From Haloferula luteola (GTDB taxonomy: Bacteria > Verrucomicrobiota > Verrucomicrobiia > Verrucomicrobiales > Akkermansiaceae), in assembly GCF_014201715.1 (NCBI RefSeq), contig NZ_JACHFD010000012.1, positions 62,001 through 126,000 on the forward strand: a stretch of 64,000 nt of DNA, in the 5' to 3' direction. The notes beneath the pieces were generated by a model. That model saw nothing but the letters and a program-made list of their open reading frames with translations. It did not search any database and was not told the DNA's origin. The position numbers and the translations under genes were made by a program. Shown piece after piece: positions 19,081-27,808 of the stretch; the first letter of the stretch is position 1; each line of letters opens with the position of its first letter.

Positions 19081-19503
19081 TCAACGAACCCGTTCCCATT
19101 GAGTCACCTTGCCGCGCTCGAACCACACGGTCGCTACCCGGGAGGGCAAGTAGGAGATTTCTGGGCCGAGATCAAAAAAGTAGCGGCGATAGCCATAGGG
19201 GTAGTAGCCATACCCGCCGTAGAGGTTGGTGGAATAGACAGGAGTGCTGCGCGCATATTCCCATACTTGGGTGGGCCTGCCGGCGTGGGAGCCTTCGAAT
19301 TCTCGGGAAGGTTTTCCCCATGCGAGGCGGACCGCGGCAGCGCTCATGCCGTCTTCTATGCGACCTTCCCGGACCAACTCCTGATGGCGGTTGCTAAGCG
19401 CCTGGAAGGTGGCGGGCGCTTTGGCAATGCGAGTTTCCGGGGTTGCGGGAACGCACGAGGCGAGAAAGAGCGCACTGGGCAGCAGGAGGAGCAACCATTT
19501 CAT
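19081..19503 (-). CDS. Small lipoprotein, outer-membrane assembly-like
   Basis: A 140-aa protein with a signal peptide and lipobox LASC (Cys17). The mature part has a segment IEDGMSAAAVRLAWGKP that resembles the SmpA/OmlA (BamE-like) fold, where GM..V...WG.P is a recurrent pattern. A tyrosine/glycine-rich stretch (YGGYGYYPYGYRRYFF) follows. A role in the envelope is inferred from the lipobox; the specific function is unknown. It lies upstream of the L,D-transpeptidase gene with a 49-nt gap, so co-expression is possible. Confidence 0.65.
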   Translation of the reverse strand: MKWLLLLLPSALFLASCVPATPETRIAKAPATFQALSNRHQELVREGRIEDGMSAAAVRLAWGKPSREFEGSHAGRPTQVWEYARSTPVYSTNLYGGYGYYPYGYRRYFFDLGPEISYLPSRVATVWFERGKVTQWERVR

Positions 19504-19617
19504 GGCAGGAAGCTAACGGGGGTGAAGAGATTCTGCAATGGTGAGGCAGGTCTGCGAAATCTTTCGCGAAAGCTGCTTGCGCTCGGCCGGCACTGCGCTG
19601 ATGGGATGGGAAGACCC

Positions 19618-19902
19618 ATGAATGACCTCCTCTCCCCCGAAGAACTTGCCGACGCTCTCAAGCATCTCCCGGATTGGGAGCACGAGGGCAAAACCCTGGT
19701 GCGAACCGTGGAGTTTGAAGATTTCAACGAGGCGATTGATTTCGTCAATGACGTGGCGGAAATCGCTGAAGAGGAAGGTCACCATCCAGACATCCTCATC
19801 CGCTATTCAAAGGTGACACTCACGCTGACCACCCATGATGTAGGAGGCCTCACCTCCTCGGATCTCGACCTGGCTCACAAGGTTGACAACCAGGTCGACT
19901 GA
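19618..19902 (+). CDS. phhB: 4a-hydroxytetrahydrobiopterin dehydratase (pterin carbinolamine dehydratase)
   Basis: A 94-aa protein with the family hallmark EEGHHPDI at about residues 52-59 (His-His-Pro in the pterin site) and the N-terminal LPDWEHEGKTLVRTVEF pattern. The enzyme recycles pterin cofactor after aromatic hydroxylation. No aromatic hydroxylase is seen in the window, so it may serve molybdopterin or other pterin chemistry. The start at 19618 has GGGAAG upstream; an in-frame ATG at 19606 is also possible. The gene converges with the membrane protein gene at 19917 (14-nt gap). Confidence 0.9.
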   Translation: MNDLLSPEELADALKHLPDWEHEGKTLVRTVEFEDFNEAIDFVNDVAEIAEEEGHHPDILIRYSKVTLTLTTHDVGGLTSSDLDLAHKVDNQVD

Positions 19903-19916
19903 TCCTGCTTCCTCAC

Positions 19917-20693
19917 TCAACGGGGGAGCATCAATTCCTCGTCGTTGAGACCGGTCACCTCGCGCAGCCCTTTCATGAGGCGCTGAAGAGTGAAGAAGAG
20001 GAAAATCAGCAAGGGCGCACCGATCACTGCGAAGCCCCAGCCGGTGAGTTTCCCGACGATGCCGTTGTATTGTTCGAGCGCGTCCGGTGCGTTCCGATCA
20101 AAGCCGTGGAAGAACCAGAGGGCGAGACCGAGGTTCAGAATGCAACTGAGGAAAAACGAACATGCAAAGAGCACGGTGGCTTGCTTTTTGACCTGCTGAT
20201 AGCCGGACTCAGCCTGCCGGATGGCGACCGCATTTTCGATTTTTGGGATATCGAAAAGGGAATCGTTAAAGAGGAAGACATTCAGCAGGGGAGTGGTTGA
20301 GCGCTGGGAAAGCAACACCCCGATCCCAAGGGCAAGGGGAATGGCCGCTTCCTTGATCCCGAAGAGCATCCCCGCGTGTTCTTTGACGGTGCCGTCCTGA
20401 TTCCAAAGGTAGAGGGTGAGCCCACCGGTCAACAGGACCGAGAAGAGCCCCAGACCCGAGAAGAAGTTGAACTTCTTGGTTTTGAAGAAATGCCAGATGC
20501 CGTAGCCGAGTGGAAGAGCGAGTGCGACGACCAGAGCCTTGAGGGGGCCGATGTGCCAGAATTTCACCTCCTTACCCAGGTGCTCCTGCAGGGCGGGATC
20601 CTTGCTGAGGTAGCTGAGGACCATGACGGGAATGAGCACGTTGACGAAGATGTTCGCGAGAGGATGCTCTTGGTGGGTTTTGGGATCGGCCAT
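19917..20693 (-). CDS. VC0807-type integral membrane protein
   Basis: A 258-aa protein with about five to six hydrophobic segments (about 14-30, 48-66, 75-97, 108-124, 170-190, 218-236). The beginning, LANIFVNVLIPVMVLSYLS, and the hydrophilic middle resemble the VC0807/septation-related membrane family. No enzymatic motif was seen. Function unknown. It diverges from opgG across 123 bp and converges with phhB. It could be functionally linked to periplasmic glucan synthesis through the shared promoter region, but that is inference. Confidence 0.6.
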   Translation of the reverse strand: MADPKTHQEHPLANIFVNVLIPVMVLSYLSKDPALQEHLGKEVKFWHIGPLKALVVALALPLGYGIWHFFKTKKFNFFSGLGLFSVLLTGGLTLYLWNQDGTVKEHAGMLFGIKEAAIPLALGIGVLLSQRSTTPLLNVFLFNDSLFDIPKIENAVAIRQAESGYQQVKKQATVLFACSFFLSCILNLGLALWFFHGFDRNAPDALEQYNGIVGKLTGWGFAVIGAPLLIFLFFTLQRLMKGLREVTGLNDEELMLPR

Positions 20694-20816
20694 GGAGATC
20701 GTGGAGATGGGTGCAGACCCAAGCAGGCTTGCGAGGGAGAGCCAGAGGAAAATCGTCGGCTACGCGCCATTCGGGTCGCTTCTTTCACATGGCATGGCGG
20801 ATGCGAAAGGGTGGGT

Positions 20817-22373
20817 GTGATTCGGACGATTCTGGCAGCTGGAACGACATGGACGGTGCTCTTTGCACCTTTCCCTGCTGTGGCGGAGGCATTCGGCATC
20901 GCCGATGTTGAAGCGAGGGCCAAGGATCTGGCGTCCCGGGACTATGAGCAGCCCGCTGCCGATCAGGCGTTGCCCCCAGCCTTACGCGAACTGACTTATG
21001 ATCAGTATCGAGCGATCGCGAACCGCCCAGAAGGCCGATTGTGGGATGAAAAGGACTCTCCCTTCCGACTCGAACTTTTTCATCCAGGATATCTTTTCAA
21101 GCGGCCGGTGGTTCTTCATGAAATTTCTTCCGATGGGGAGGAGGTAAAGCCGCTTGCTTTTGATCCGTCGCGTTATGATTACGGCTCGCTGGTGCTCGAG
21201 GACCAGGTGGATTGGTCGAAGCTTTCCGGCTATGCCGGATTCCGGATCCAGCATCCATTGAACGGAGGCCCCGAGCAGTGGGACGAGGTGGGATCGTTCG
21301 TGGGGGCTAGTTATTTCCGGATTCTCGGTCAGGATCAGCGCTATGGGATTTCGGCGCGGGCGCTGGCCTTGGATGTCTCCCAGACGGGAGTGCTCGAGGA
21401 GTTCCCGGATTTTGTCGAACATTGGTTGGTGAAACCCGCTCCGGGTGACCGGGAACTCAAGGTGTTCTCCCTTTTGGATAGCCCGAGCGCGACGGGAGCC
21501 TTTGCGTTCCGGATCGTTCCCGGTGTGAGCACGGAAGTGGACGTTCAGGCGACGTTGTTTTTCCGCAAGGAGGTGAAGTCCCTCGGTTTGGCGCCACTCA
21601 CTTCGATGTTTCTGTTTGGAGAGAACTCCAAGGAGCGTTGCTTCCGGGATTGGCGACCGGAAGTGCACGATTCGGATGGACTCCTGGTGGCTCTCTCGAC
21701 GGGAGAATGGGTTTGGAGGCCGCTGGTGAATCAAAAGATCATTCGGTATTCCGCCTTTGCGATGGGCGAGCCCCGAGGGTTTGGACTGATGCAAAGAGAC
21801 CGGGATTTTTCCAGCTATCAGGACCTCGATAATCCCTATCAGCTGACACCGAGCTATTGGGTGGAGACCCGTGAGGGATTTGGCCCCGGCAAAGTGCGCC
21901 TGGTGGAGCTGCCCACTGATTACGAGACTTTCGACAATGTGGTTTCTTTCTACGAGCCGGATTCGATGCCGGCGATCGGCCCCGAGCATCCGTTCCACTA
22001 CTCGTATGTTCTGAAGGCGAAAATGCACCTCGAAGAGTCTCTCTCTCCCGAGCGTGCGGTGGCCACCCGGGTGGGTGTCGATCCGACGTACGATGATACC
22101 CGTCGATTCACGATCGATTTCGATGGGCCCACGCTGCAGGGCCTTGACCGGCATAGTCAGGTGTTCGCGGAGATCACCTCGAGCGACAACGGATTCGTGA
22201 CCGAGAACCGCTGTTTCAAGAACGAGTTCACGGGCGGATGGCGTGTCGCTTTCAAGCTCGATACCGACGACCACAATCTCGATCCGGTCGAATTGCGCTG
22301 TTTTCTAAAGCTCATGCCCGAAGGGCAAACCCTCACTGAAACCTGGAGTTACTTATGGCATCCCGAGAAATGA
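20817..22373 (+). CDS. opgG: Periplasmic glucan biosynthesis protein G
   Basis: A 518-aa OpgG/MdoG-type protein. The start is a GTG at 20817 followed by a hydrophobic signal sequence (IRTILAAGTTWTVLFAPFPA), cleaved after VAEA; a GTG at 20811 is an alternative. The mature protein contains family segments SRDYEQPAADQALPPAL, LTYDQYRAI, FRIQHPLN, FVGASYFR and QRDRDF, characteristic of the periplasmic protein that branches or tailors osmoregulated periplasmic glucans. Length matches E. coli OpgG (about 511 aa). The stop overlaps the following small ORF by 19 nt, and opgH follows, so the three form an operon. Confidence 0.9.
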   Translation: MIRTILAAGTTWTVLFAPFPAVAEAFGIADVEARAKDLASRDYEQPAADQALPPALRELTYDQYRAIANRPEGRLWDEKDSPFRLELFHPGYLFKRPVVLHEISSDGEEVKPLAFDPSRYDYGSLVLEDQVDWSKLSGYAGFRIQHPLNGGPEQWDEVGSFVGASYFRILGQDQRYGISARALALDVSQTGVLEEFPDFVEHWLVKPAPGDRELKVFSLLDSPSATGAFAFRIVPGVSTEVDVQATLFFRKEVKSLGLAPLTSMFLFGENSKERCFRDWRPEVHDSDGLLVALSTGEWVWRPLVNQKIIRYSAFAMGEPRGFGLMQRDRDFSSYQDLDNPYQLTPSYWVETREGFGPGKVRLVELPTDYETFDNVVSFYEPDSMPAIGPEHPFHYSYVLKAKMHLEESLSPERAVATRVGVDPTYDDTRRFTIDFDGPTLQGLDRHSQVFAEITSSDNGFVTENRCFKNEFTGGWRVAFKLDTDDHNLDPVELRCFLKLMPEGQTLTETWSYLWHPEK

Positions 22374-22642
22374 CACTTGATGACCGGGCGGCAATTTACC
22401 GTCGGTTGTCCGGAACCGAAGCTGACAACGTGGAAGAAGCGATGCATCGCCTCCGCGAGCAATCTAGGCAGCATCTCAGTCCGCCCGGACAGTCCGTGGG
22501 GATGGATGCGCGACCCTTTGAGTTTGTATGGGAGAAACCCGTGGTGCGGGTCCGATCCATTCGTGAAGCTGTCGTCGTGTCCCTGCTGGCTTCCGGCGTG
22601 ATGGGAACTCTGGCGATGGCTGCCGCGATGGGGGGATTCTAA
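22355..22642 (+). CDS. Small membrane protein encoded between opgG and opgH
   Basis: A 95-aa protein. Its ATG lies 19 nt inside the opgG end, in another frame, and its stop is 12 nt before opgH. Residues 1-65 are hydrophilic, containing a helical segment rich in Glu/Arg (YRRLSGTEADNVEEAMHRLR). A single transmembrane segment lies at about 72-92 (AVVVSLLASGVMGTLAMAA). It could be an accessory subunit of the glucosyltransferase or the equivalent of the cytoplasmic N-terminal extension found in E. coli OpgH, which the following OpgH lacks. I do not recognise a named family. Confidence 0.75.
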   Translation: MASREMTLDDRAAIYRRLSGTEADNVEEAMHRLREQSRQHLSPPGQSVGMDARPFEFVWEKPVVRVRSIREAVVVSLLASGVMGTLAMAAAMGGF

Positions 22643-22654
22643 CGAGTCGTCAGA

Positions 22655-24646
22655 ATGAGCCGAATCACCACTTCGTCGGACCGTGCTGGGCTCTTTTTTG
22701 GGCTGGTTCTGGTATTGGCATCCACGGGTGCTCTGTTGTTTGCCCGCGTGCTGTCGGAAGATGGCTGGACGGTGGCGGAAGGAATGCTGTTCGTGGTGTT
22801 TCTGATCCTCTTCAGCTATCTCGCCTTCGGTTTTGCTCATGCGATCGTGGGGGCATGCCTGCGTTGGACAATGCGCCGACGAGCGTCTGCAGCGGAGATC
22901 CCCGAAGTCGCGGGAGAGGGGAAAGTGGCCATCGTCATGCCGATCTACAATGAGCCCGTTGAGCGGGTTTTCCAGGGTTTGAAAGCGACGTTCCGGTCGG
23001 TGCTGGATGGAGAAGAGGGACGCCATTTTGACCTCCACATTCTCAGCGATTCCAACCGCTCAGGAGCATGGCTGGCCGAGGAAAGAGCTTGGCTGGAATG
23101 GGTGCGCTCCGAGGGGTTGGAGGGTCGTGTCTTCTACCGCCACCGGGTGAAAAACCACGGCAAGAAGGCGGGAAATGTCGCCGATTTCTGTCGCGAGCGG
23201 GGCGGGGCTTACGACTTCATGGTCGTGTTGGATGCGGATAGCATCATGACGGGGCCGACCTTGTGGGAATTGCGTCGCCGGATGCTGGCTGCCCCTCGTG
23301 TGGCGCTTCTTCAGACGATGCCTCGATTGGTGGGAGCGCGCAGTCTTTATGCCCGGTTGCAGCAGTTCGCCAATCGACTCTACGGACCCTTGTTCATGGA
23401 TGGTCTCTCGTATTGGCAGGGGAGCGGGGGGAACTTTTGGGGTCACAACGCGATTTTGCGCATCGCTCCCTTTGTGCGCGAGTGTGCATTGCCGGAGCTT
23501 CCGGGACCTCGACCTTTTGGCGGGCCGATTCTTTCCCACGATTTTGTGGAGGCGAGCCTGTTGGTGGCGGCTGGATGGGAGGTGCGCTTGGCACCGGATC
23601 TGGAAGGGACTTATGAAGAAGGGCCCCAGTCATTGCTCGATGCCGCGACGCGTGACCGAAGGTGGTGTCAGGGCAATATGCAGCACGCTTTGTTGCTCGG
23701 CGCGCGGGGATTGCGGTGGAGATCGAAGGTCCATTTTATCAATGGCATTCTCGGCTATGCCGCATCGCCGCTGTGGTTGCTCTTGGTTGTCCTGGGCTTT
23801 CCGATTCTTGCTTCCGAGGGGAGCGCAGGTGCGTCTTCTGCGGCGAAGCTGTTGCTGCTGACTGCGCTGCTTTTGTTTGTTCCGAAGCTACTATGTGTGG
23901 TGGATTTGCTTTTTGATCGTTCCCGTCGTGAAGGATTTGGTGGGATGGGGAAGGCAGCGTTGGGAGCGGTGTTGGAAACGGCATTTTCCGCCCTTTTTGC
24001 ACCCATCAACATGGCTTTCCACAGTCGTTTTGTGGTCTGGAATCTTCTGGGGAAATCCGTGGGATGGGAGGCTCAGAATCGAGGTGCGGACGGGACCCCG
24101 CTGAGGGCTGCATGGCAAGCACACCGCTGGCAGGTGGTTATGGGGGCCCTACTGCTGGGGCTGGCATGGTTTCTCGGTGGAGCGTCGGCCCTTGTGCTCG
24201 CCTCACCGGTGATCGGCGGTCTTTTGGCGGGTCCATGGGTTTCATCCTGGACGAGTCGACCGGTTCAGGGCCTCCGGAGTTTGCTGGTGACCCCTGAGGA
24301 ACTCGATCCCCCCCAGGAACTGCGTCAGGTTTTGGAGGCTCCCATGAAGGCGTCGCCCGCCTCCGACGACATCGAGTTGTTGTTGGCGGATCCCTATTGG
24401 AATGCGGCTCATTTGGCGCTGTTAGGCGATGATCCTGGGAGAGACACTCAATCGGTGGAGCCCTATCTTCTTGGCGCGGGCCCCGCGGGTCTGACCGAGG
24501 AAGAACGCATGACTCTTATTGCGAATCCGGATGCCGTAGGTCGCCTGCATCTCGAGCTGTGGAATCGGTGGCCAGATCGCCTTTCTCCGAGCTGGCAAAG
24601 GGTGCTGGAGGGTTTGGTTTCGGGAGCTGAGAAGCGCGTGGTGTGA
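22655..24646 (+). CDS. opgH: Glucans biosynthesis glucosyltransferase H
   Basis: A 663-aa family 2 glycosyltransferase that polymerises beta-1,2-glucan from UDP-glucose across the inner membrane. The catalytic core has VIMPIYNEP, ILSDSN, the metal-binding VLDADS, LSHDFVEA and RDRRWCQGN (Q/RxxRW motif). Two transmembrane segments precede the core (about 12-30 and 40-66) and several follow (about 360-470, 500-530). E. coli OpgH is 847 aa; the missing part is mainly the N-terminal cytoplasmic extension, and a separate 95-aa membrane ORF precedes this gene. The last 131 nt overlap the ADP-ribosylglycohydrolase gene on the other strand. Confidence 0.92.
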   Translation: MSRITTSSDRAGLFFGLVLVLASTGALLFARVLSEDGWTVAEGMLFVVFLILFSYLAFGFAHAIVGACLRWTMRRRASAAEIPEVAGEGKVAIVMPIYNEPVERVFQGLKATFRSVLDGEEGRHFDLHILSDSNRSGAWLAEERAWLEWVRSEGLEGRVFYRHRVKNHGKKAGNVADFCRERGGAYDFMVVLDADSIMTGPTLWELRRRMLAAPRVALLQTMPRLVGARSLYARLQQFANRLYGPLFMDGLSYWQGSGGNFWGHNAILRIAPFVRECALPELPGPRPFGGPILSHDFVEASLLVAAGWEVRLAPDLEGTYEEGPQSLLDAATRDRRWCQGNMQHALLLGARGLRWRSKVHFINGILGYAASPLWLLLVVLGFPILASEGSAGASSAAKLLLLTALLLFVPKLLCVVDLLFDRSRREGFGGMGKAALGAVLETAFSALFAPINMAFHSRFVVWNLLGKSVGWEAQNRGADGTPLRAAWQAHRWQVVMGALLLGLAWFLGGASALVLASPVIGGLLAGPWVSSWTSRPVQGLRSLLVTPEELDPPQELRQVLEAPMKASPASDDIELLLADPYWNAAHLALLGDDPGRDTQSVEPYLLGAGPAGLTEEERMTLIANPDAVGRLHLELWNRWPDRLSPSWQRVLEGLVSGAEKRVV

Positions 24647-25691
24647 AGCGTGGGATCCAACGGATGAGCACATGACCGAGGACGATGGCCAGAAAGAGTA
24701 GATTGCGCAGGGCGACCCGTGGGGACAGGTCTCCCCGCACCCGGAGAGGATGGCCTTGGCAGATCGACTTTGCGAGTGTCGCAAAGCAAGTTGGACCCGC
24801 GGGGAATTCCAGAATGCCATGGGTCCAATTTTTCGGAACTTCGGATAAACCATGGCGGCAGCCGCAAAGCGCTCCGAGAATGGCTCCTGTGGTGTCGGTG
24901 TCTCCTCCTAGCGACCATACCTCCGGCAGGGCGACCTCAGCACGCCAGTCATGGCGGACTCCGACGTAGAGAATGGCGGCCAAGGTATGGTAGGCATAAC
25001 CACTGATTCCGCGGTGTGGATGACCTCCCCATCGAGTGATCAATGTCGCGAGGGATTCGCCCTCAATGAGGCTGCGGTGAGTGTCGTCAAGAAGCCGGCG
25101 AAATTCGGTTGAGCTGTCGGCGAACGACACCCGTTCAAACAGCTGTTCGGTGGTTGGATGGTCCTCCTCGGCAAAAAGCGCGGCGATTTCGACGATGGCT
25201 CGAGAACTCCACTCGGCTTTTGGATCGGTGTGGGTGATGCGCGTCTGGAGACGATTCCAAGCTTGGCGCTTTTCTGGTTGATGGGGAAAGGCGGGCCCTA
25301 GCAGGGCGGCGCGCATCATCGGTCCATTCCCGGCGGAGAAAACGCCTGACCGATCCGCTGAGAAACCGAACCACAGTTTGATGATGGAACGTGCCGTCGC
25401 GAAACCGACGCCCGCAGGAAGGAGAAGCATCCAATACCGAAAGCTTCGAGCGAGGTGTCTCTGGAAAACACGGGGGTCTCCATGGGAATGGTTCAGCGCT
25501 TGGGTGAGAAGGATGGTATGCTCGGTGTCATCGCTCCACATCCCCTTGGAAGCGATGAAACGTTGTTTCCATGGGGATCCCCAAGCTCGTTTGGCGATGT
25601 TTGCGGGGGATAGCCCTTCAGCAGGCAGGCCTACGGAATCTCCGATGGCGGTCCCCAAGAGAAGAGCATGAATGCGTTCTTCAGTGGTCAT
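24516..25691 (-). CDS. ADP-ribosylglycohydrolase family protein with C-terminal membrane segment
   Basis: A 391-aa protein. The ARH fold shows the two acidic metal-binding motifs: MWSDDTEHT (about residue 50-58) and GGDTDTTGAILG (about 262-273), with GAAIGDS-like start (LLGTAIGDSVGLPAEG). These bind the Mg ions that cleave ADP-ribose or related bonds. A hydrophobic helix (NLLFLAIVLGHVLIRWI) lies at about 327-345, and a Pro-rich tail follows; this extension beyond the usual ~310-aa enzyme is unusual. The last 131 nt overlap the opgH coding end in antisense. Target substrates are unknown. It precedes no operon partner on the same strand but is 18 nt downstream of the Nudix gene, so both may be co-transcribed. 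Confidence 0.8.
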   Translation of the reverse strand: MTTEERIHALLLGTAIGDSVGLPAEGLSPANIAKRAWGSPWKQRFIASKGMWSDDTEHTILLTQALNHSHGDPRVFQRHLARSFRYWMLLLPAGVGFATARSIIKLWFGFSADRSGVFSAGNGPMMRAALLGPAFPHQPEKRQAWNRLQTRITHTDPKAEWSSRAIVEIAALFAEEDHPTTEQLFERVSFADSSTEFRRLLDDTHRSLIEGESLATLITRWGGHPHRGISGYAYHTLAAILYVGVRHDWRAEVALPEVWSLGGDTDTTGAILGALCGCRHGLSEVPKNWTHGILEFPAGPTCFATLAKSICQGHPLRVRGDLSPRVALRNLLFLAIVLGHVLIRWIPRFTPRASQLPKPNPPAPFASSEKGDLATDSTARDAGDLRHPDSQ

Positions 25692-25709
25692 GCGTCGGGA
25701 GGGAAAAGG

Positions 25710-26402
25710 CTACAGCAGGGTGAGATCGGCGTCAGCTTTGGCGAGACGTTGATAGGCTTCGTGATCGAAGCGATGGAGCCGAGCGGCCCGCCGTGCGGCA
25801 TCCTGCTGGAATTCGTCCGTTTCGATGAGAATCCCGAGCTTCGAAAGTTTTTTTCGGAAATTGCGCTTATCCAGGGTGTGCCCGAGCACCCGTTCATAGA
25901 GGCTTTGCAATTCCGGGAGGGTGAACTTTTCGGGAAGCAACTCAAAGGCGGCGGGAGTGTAGCGGAGCTTGGCCGTAAGCCGGGTTCTCGCGAGCGCTAG
26001 AATGTGTTCGTGGTCGAAGGCCAAGGGGGGGACTTCGTCAAAGGGGAACCACGCGGCATCGTCGGCATCCGTGGCGGGTGTGGGGGGGTGCTCCAGTAAA
26101 TTGACCAAGGCGTAATAGGCGATCGTCACCACATGCTCCCTAGGATCCCGAGCGGGTTCGCCGAAAGTGTAAAGTTGTTCGAGAAAGACCTCACTCAAAC
26201 CGGTCTCCTCCCGCAGTTCGCGGCGCGCCCCATCGTCAGGACTTTCACCCGTACGGAGAAAGCCTCCAGGGAGCGCCCACTGGCCTCGGAAGGGTTCCAA
26301 TCCTCTCTGGATCAACAGGACTTTGATGTCGTCTTCGTCCAGTCCGAAGACCACGCAGTCGGTGGTGAGCGCTGGGCGGGCGTATGCGTAGGTGAAGGGC
26401 AT
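25710..26402 (-). CDS. Nudix hydrolase with C-terminal winged helix, NrtR-like
   Basis: A 230-aa protein. The N-terminal Nudix domain contains the Nudix box [18 protein letters not shown] then REETGL. The C-terminal about 90 residues ([19 protein letters not shown] onward) match the winged-helix-like domain of NrtR-type NAD-metabolism repressors and related sugar-phosphate regulators. The start ATG at 26402 begins the typical [19 protein letters not shown]; upstream frame extension to 26648 is unsupported. In the NrtR family, ADP-ribose acts as the effector; this is consistent with the neighbouring ADP-ribosylglycohydrolase gene 18 nt downstream, which could release ADP-ribose. A partial palindrome lies 13 nt upstream of the start (26415-26429). 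Whether the protein acts as enzyme, repressor or both is not shown. Confidence 0.85.
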   Translation of the reverse strand: MPFTYAYARPALTTDCVVFGLDEDDIKVLLIQRGLEPFRGQWALPGGFLRTGESPDDGARRELREETGLSEVFLEQLYTFGEPARDPREHVVTIAYYALVNLLEHPPTPATDADDAAWFPFDEVPPLAFDHEHILALARTRLTAKLRYTPAAFELLPEKFTLPELQSLYERVLGHTLDKRNFRKKLSKLGILIETDEFQQDAARRAARLHRFDHEAYQRLAKADADLTLL

Positions 26403-26414
26403 GGCGATGTTATC

Positions 26415-26429
26415 GTGTAAAAATGACAC
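26415..26429. promoter_or_regulatory. Possible operator (GTGT-N7-ACAC) before the NrtR-like gene
   Basis: An imperfect inverted repeat, GTGT AAAAATG ACAC, 13 nt upstream of the NrtR-like start. The four-base arms are perfect and the centre is A-rich. It sits where an autoregulatory operator would lie. The arms are short, so chance is possible. Confidence 0.35.
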
Positions 26430-26528
26430 CATTGCAAGCTTGGATGGTGTGACGGAATGGCGGGGAGGTGTCGCCAACTGGAGGACCGGGGGGAGTTCCG
26501 CTGAAGGGGGCGCTGACTCGACGGACGC

Positions 26529-26560
26529 GAAAAAGCCCGGCGTGGTTGGCGCCGGGCTTG
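26529..26560 (-). terminator. Intrinsic terminator downstream of the aldolase gene
   Basis: A perfect 10-bp stem (AAGCCCGGCG and CGCCGGGCTT) with loop TGGTTGG. On the minus strand it is followed by a T-rich run. It lies about 75 nt after the fructose-bisphosphate aldolase stop and separates that gene from the Nudix gene. Confidence 0.85.
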
Positions 26561-26634
26561 AGAGGAAGGAGGCCGGTTGGAACCGGCTTGTGTTGACGGA
26601 GGCTGACCAAGCGGAGGGAATCCGCGAGGTGAGT

Positions 26635-27666
26635 TCAGACCTTGCCAAAGATGGTGTTGCCGGTCGAGCGGAGGTCGTCGGCAGCTTCCTTGAGGCGGTT
26701 GGCCAGGGAGATTTCGGCTTTTTTGAGGTAACTACGAGGATCGTAGTGCTTTTTGTTGCCGACTTCGCCGTCGATCTTGAGCACGCCTTCGATATTTTCG
26801 CAAAGGTGGGTGACGATCGGGCGGGTGAAGGCGTACTGGGTGTCGGTATCGATGTTCATCTTGACGACGCCGTAGTCGAGAGTCTCGCGGATATCGGCGA
26901 GGTCAGAGCCGGAACCGCCGTGGAAGACGAGGTCCATTTCTGCATCGGCACCGTGTTTGTCGGTGACGGCCTTTTGGCCATCGCGCAGGATGGTGGGCTT
27001 CAGTTTCACGGCGCCGGGCTTGTAGGCACCGTGGACGTTGCCGAAGGTGGCAGCGAAGAGGAAGCGTCCGATCGGGCTCAGGGCCTCGTAGACGGCGACC
27101 ATGTCTTCGGGGGTGGTGTAGAGCTTTTCGGCGGGAAGACCGGAGGTGTCGTGTCCGTCTTCTTCACCTCCGACGCAGCCGGCTTCGACTTCGAGGATGA
27201 TGTCGAGTTCGGCGCACTCTTTGAGGAGTTGTTTGGAGATTTCGAGGTTTTCGGCGAGGGGAACGACGGAACCATCGAACATGTGGCTCTGGAAAAGCGG
27301 GCCTTTGCCTTCTGCGATGCGTTTGCGGGAGGCTTGGAGAAGGGGCTTGAGGAAGGAATCGACCTTTTCGGGGTGGCAGTGGTCCGTATGGAGGGCGACC
27401 AGAATGTCGTATTTTTCGGCCAAACGATGGGTGGCTTCAGCAAGGACGATGGCGCCGAAAGCGGCATCGGAAACGCTGCTGCCGGAGGCGAATTGCCCGC
27501 CACCGGTGGAAACCTGAATGATGCCGTCGGTTTTCGCCTCGGCGAAGGCACGCAGCGCGCCGTTGATGGTCGGCAGCGAGGTGACGTTGATGGCCGGGTA
27601 GGCATATCCGCCTTGTTGGGCGGCATCGAGCATGGCGCGGTATTGCGCTGGAGTTGCAACTGGCAT
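26635..27666 (-). CDS. fba: Class II fructose-bisphosphate aldolase
   Basis: A 343-aa zinc-dependent aldolase interconverting fructose 1,6-bisphosphate with dihydroxyacetone phosphate and glyceraldehyde 3-phosphate. Zinc and substrate ligands appear in [35 protein letters not shown] and FHGGSGS; the conserved NIDTDTQ segment follows. The length fits the E. coli FbaA type (359 aa). The start ATG 27666 begins [13 protein letters not shown]; an upstream frame extension to 28119 is not conserved and overlaps the divergent ROK gene. A strong terminator lies about 75 nt downstream, and the gene diverges from a sugar kinase gene, placing it in a glycolytic neighbourhood. Confidence 0.95.
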   Translation of the reverse strand: MPVATPAQYRAMLDAAQQGGYAYPAINVTSLPTINGALRAFAEAKTDGIIQVSTGGGQFASGSSVSDAAFGAIVLAEATHRLAEKYDILVALHTDHCHPEKVDSFLKPLLQASRKRIAEGKGPLFQSHMFDGSVVPLAENLEISKQLLKECAELDIILEVEAGCVGGEEDGHDTSGLPAEKLYTTPEDMVAVYEALSPIGRFLFAATFGNVHGAYKPGAVKLKPTILRDGQKAVTDKHGADAEMDLVFHGGSGSDLADIRETLDYGVVKMNIDTDTQYAFTRPIVTHLCENIEGVLKIDGEVGNKKHYDPRSYLKKAEISLANRLKEAADDLRSTGNTIFGKV

Positions 27667-27808
27667 GACGGAGGCGGAGTAGCGGCGATCCCGGCGGATG
27701 TCGAACCCGGAATGAGGGATGCGAATCGAAAGGCAGGAGGTGCGGGGAGGGGCAAAGCGGGGCGATTTCCGTTGGAGAATCCTGCCGGTGTGGTGTTGGG
27801 TGGGCGGC

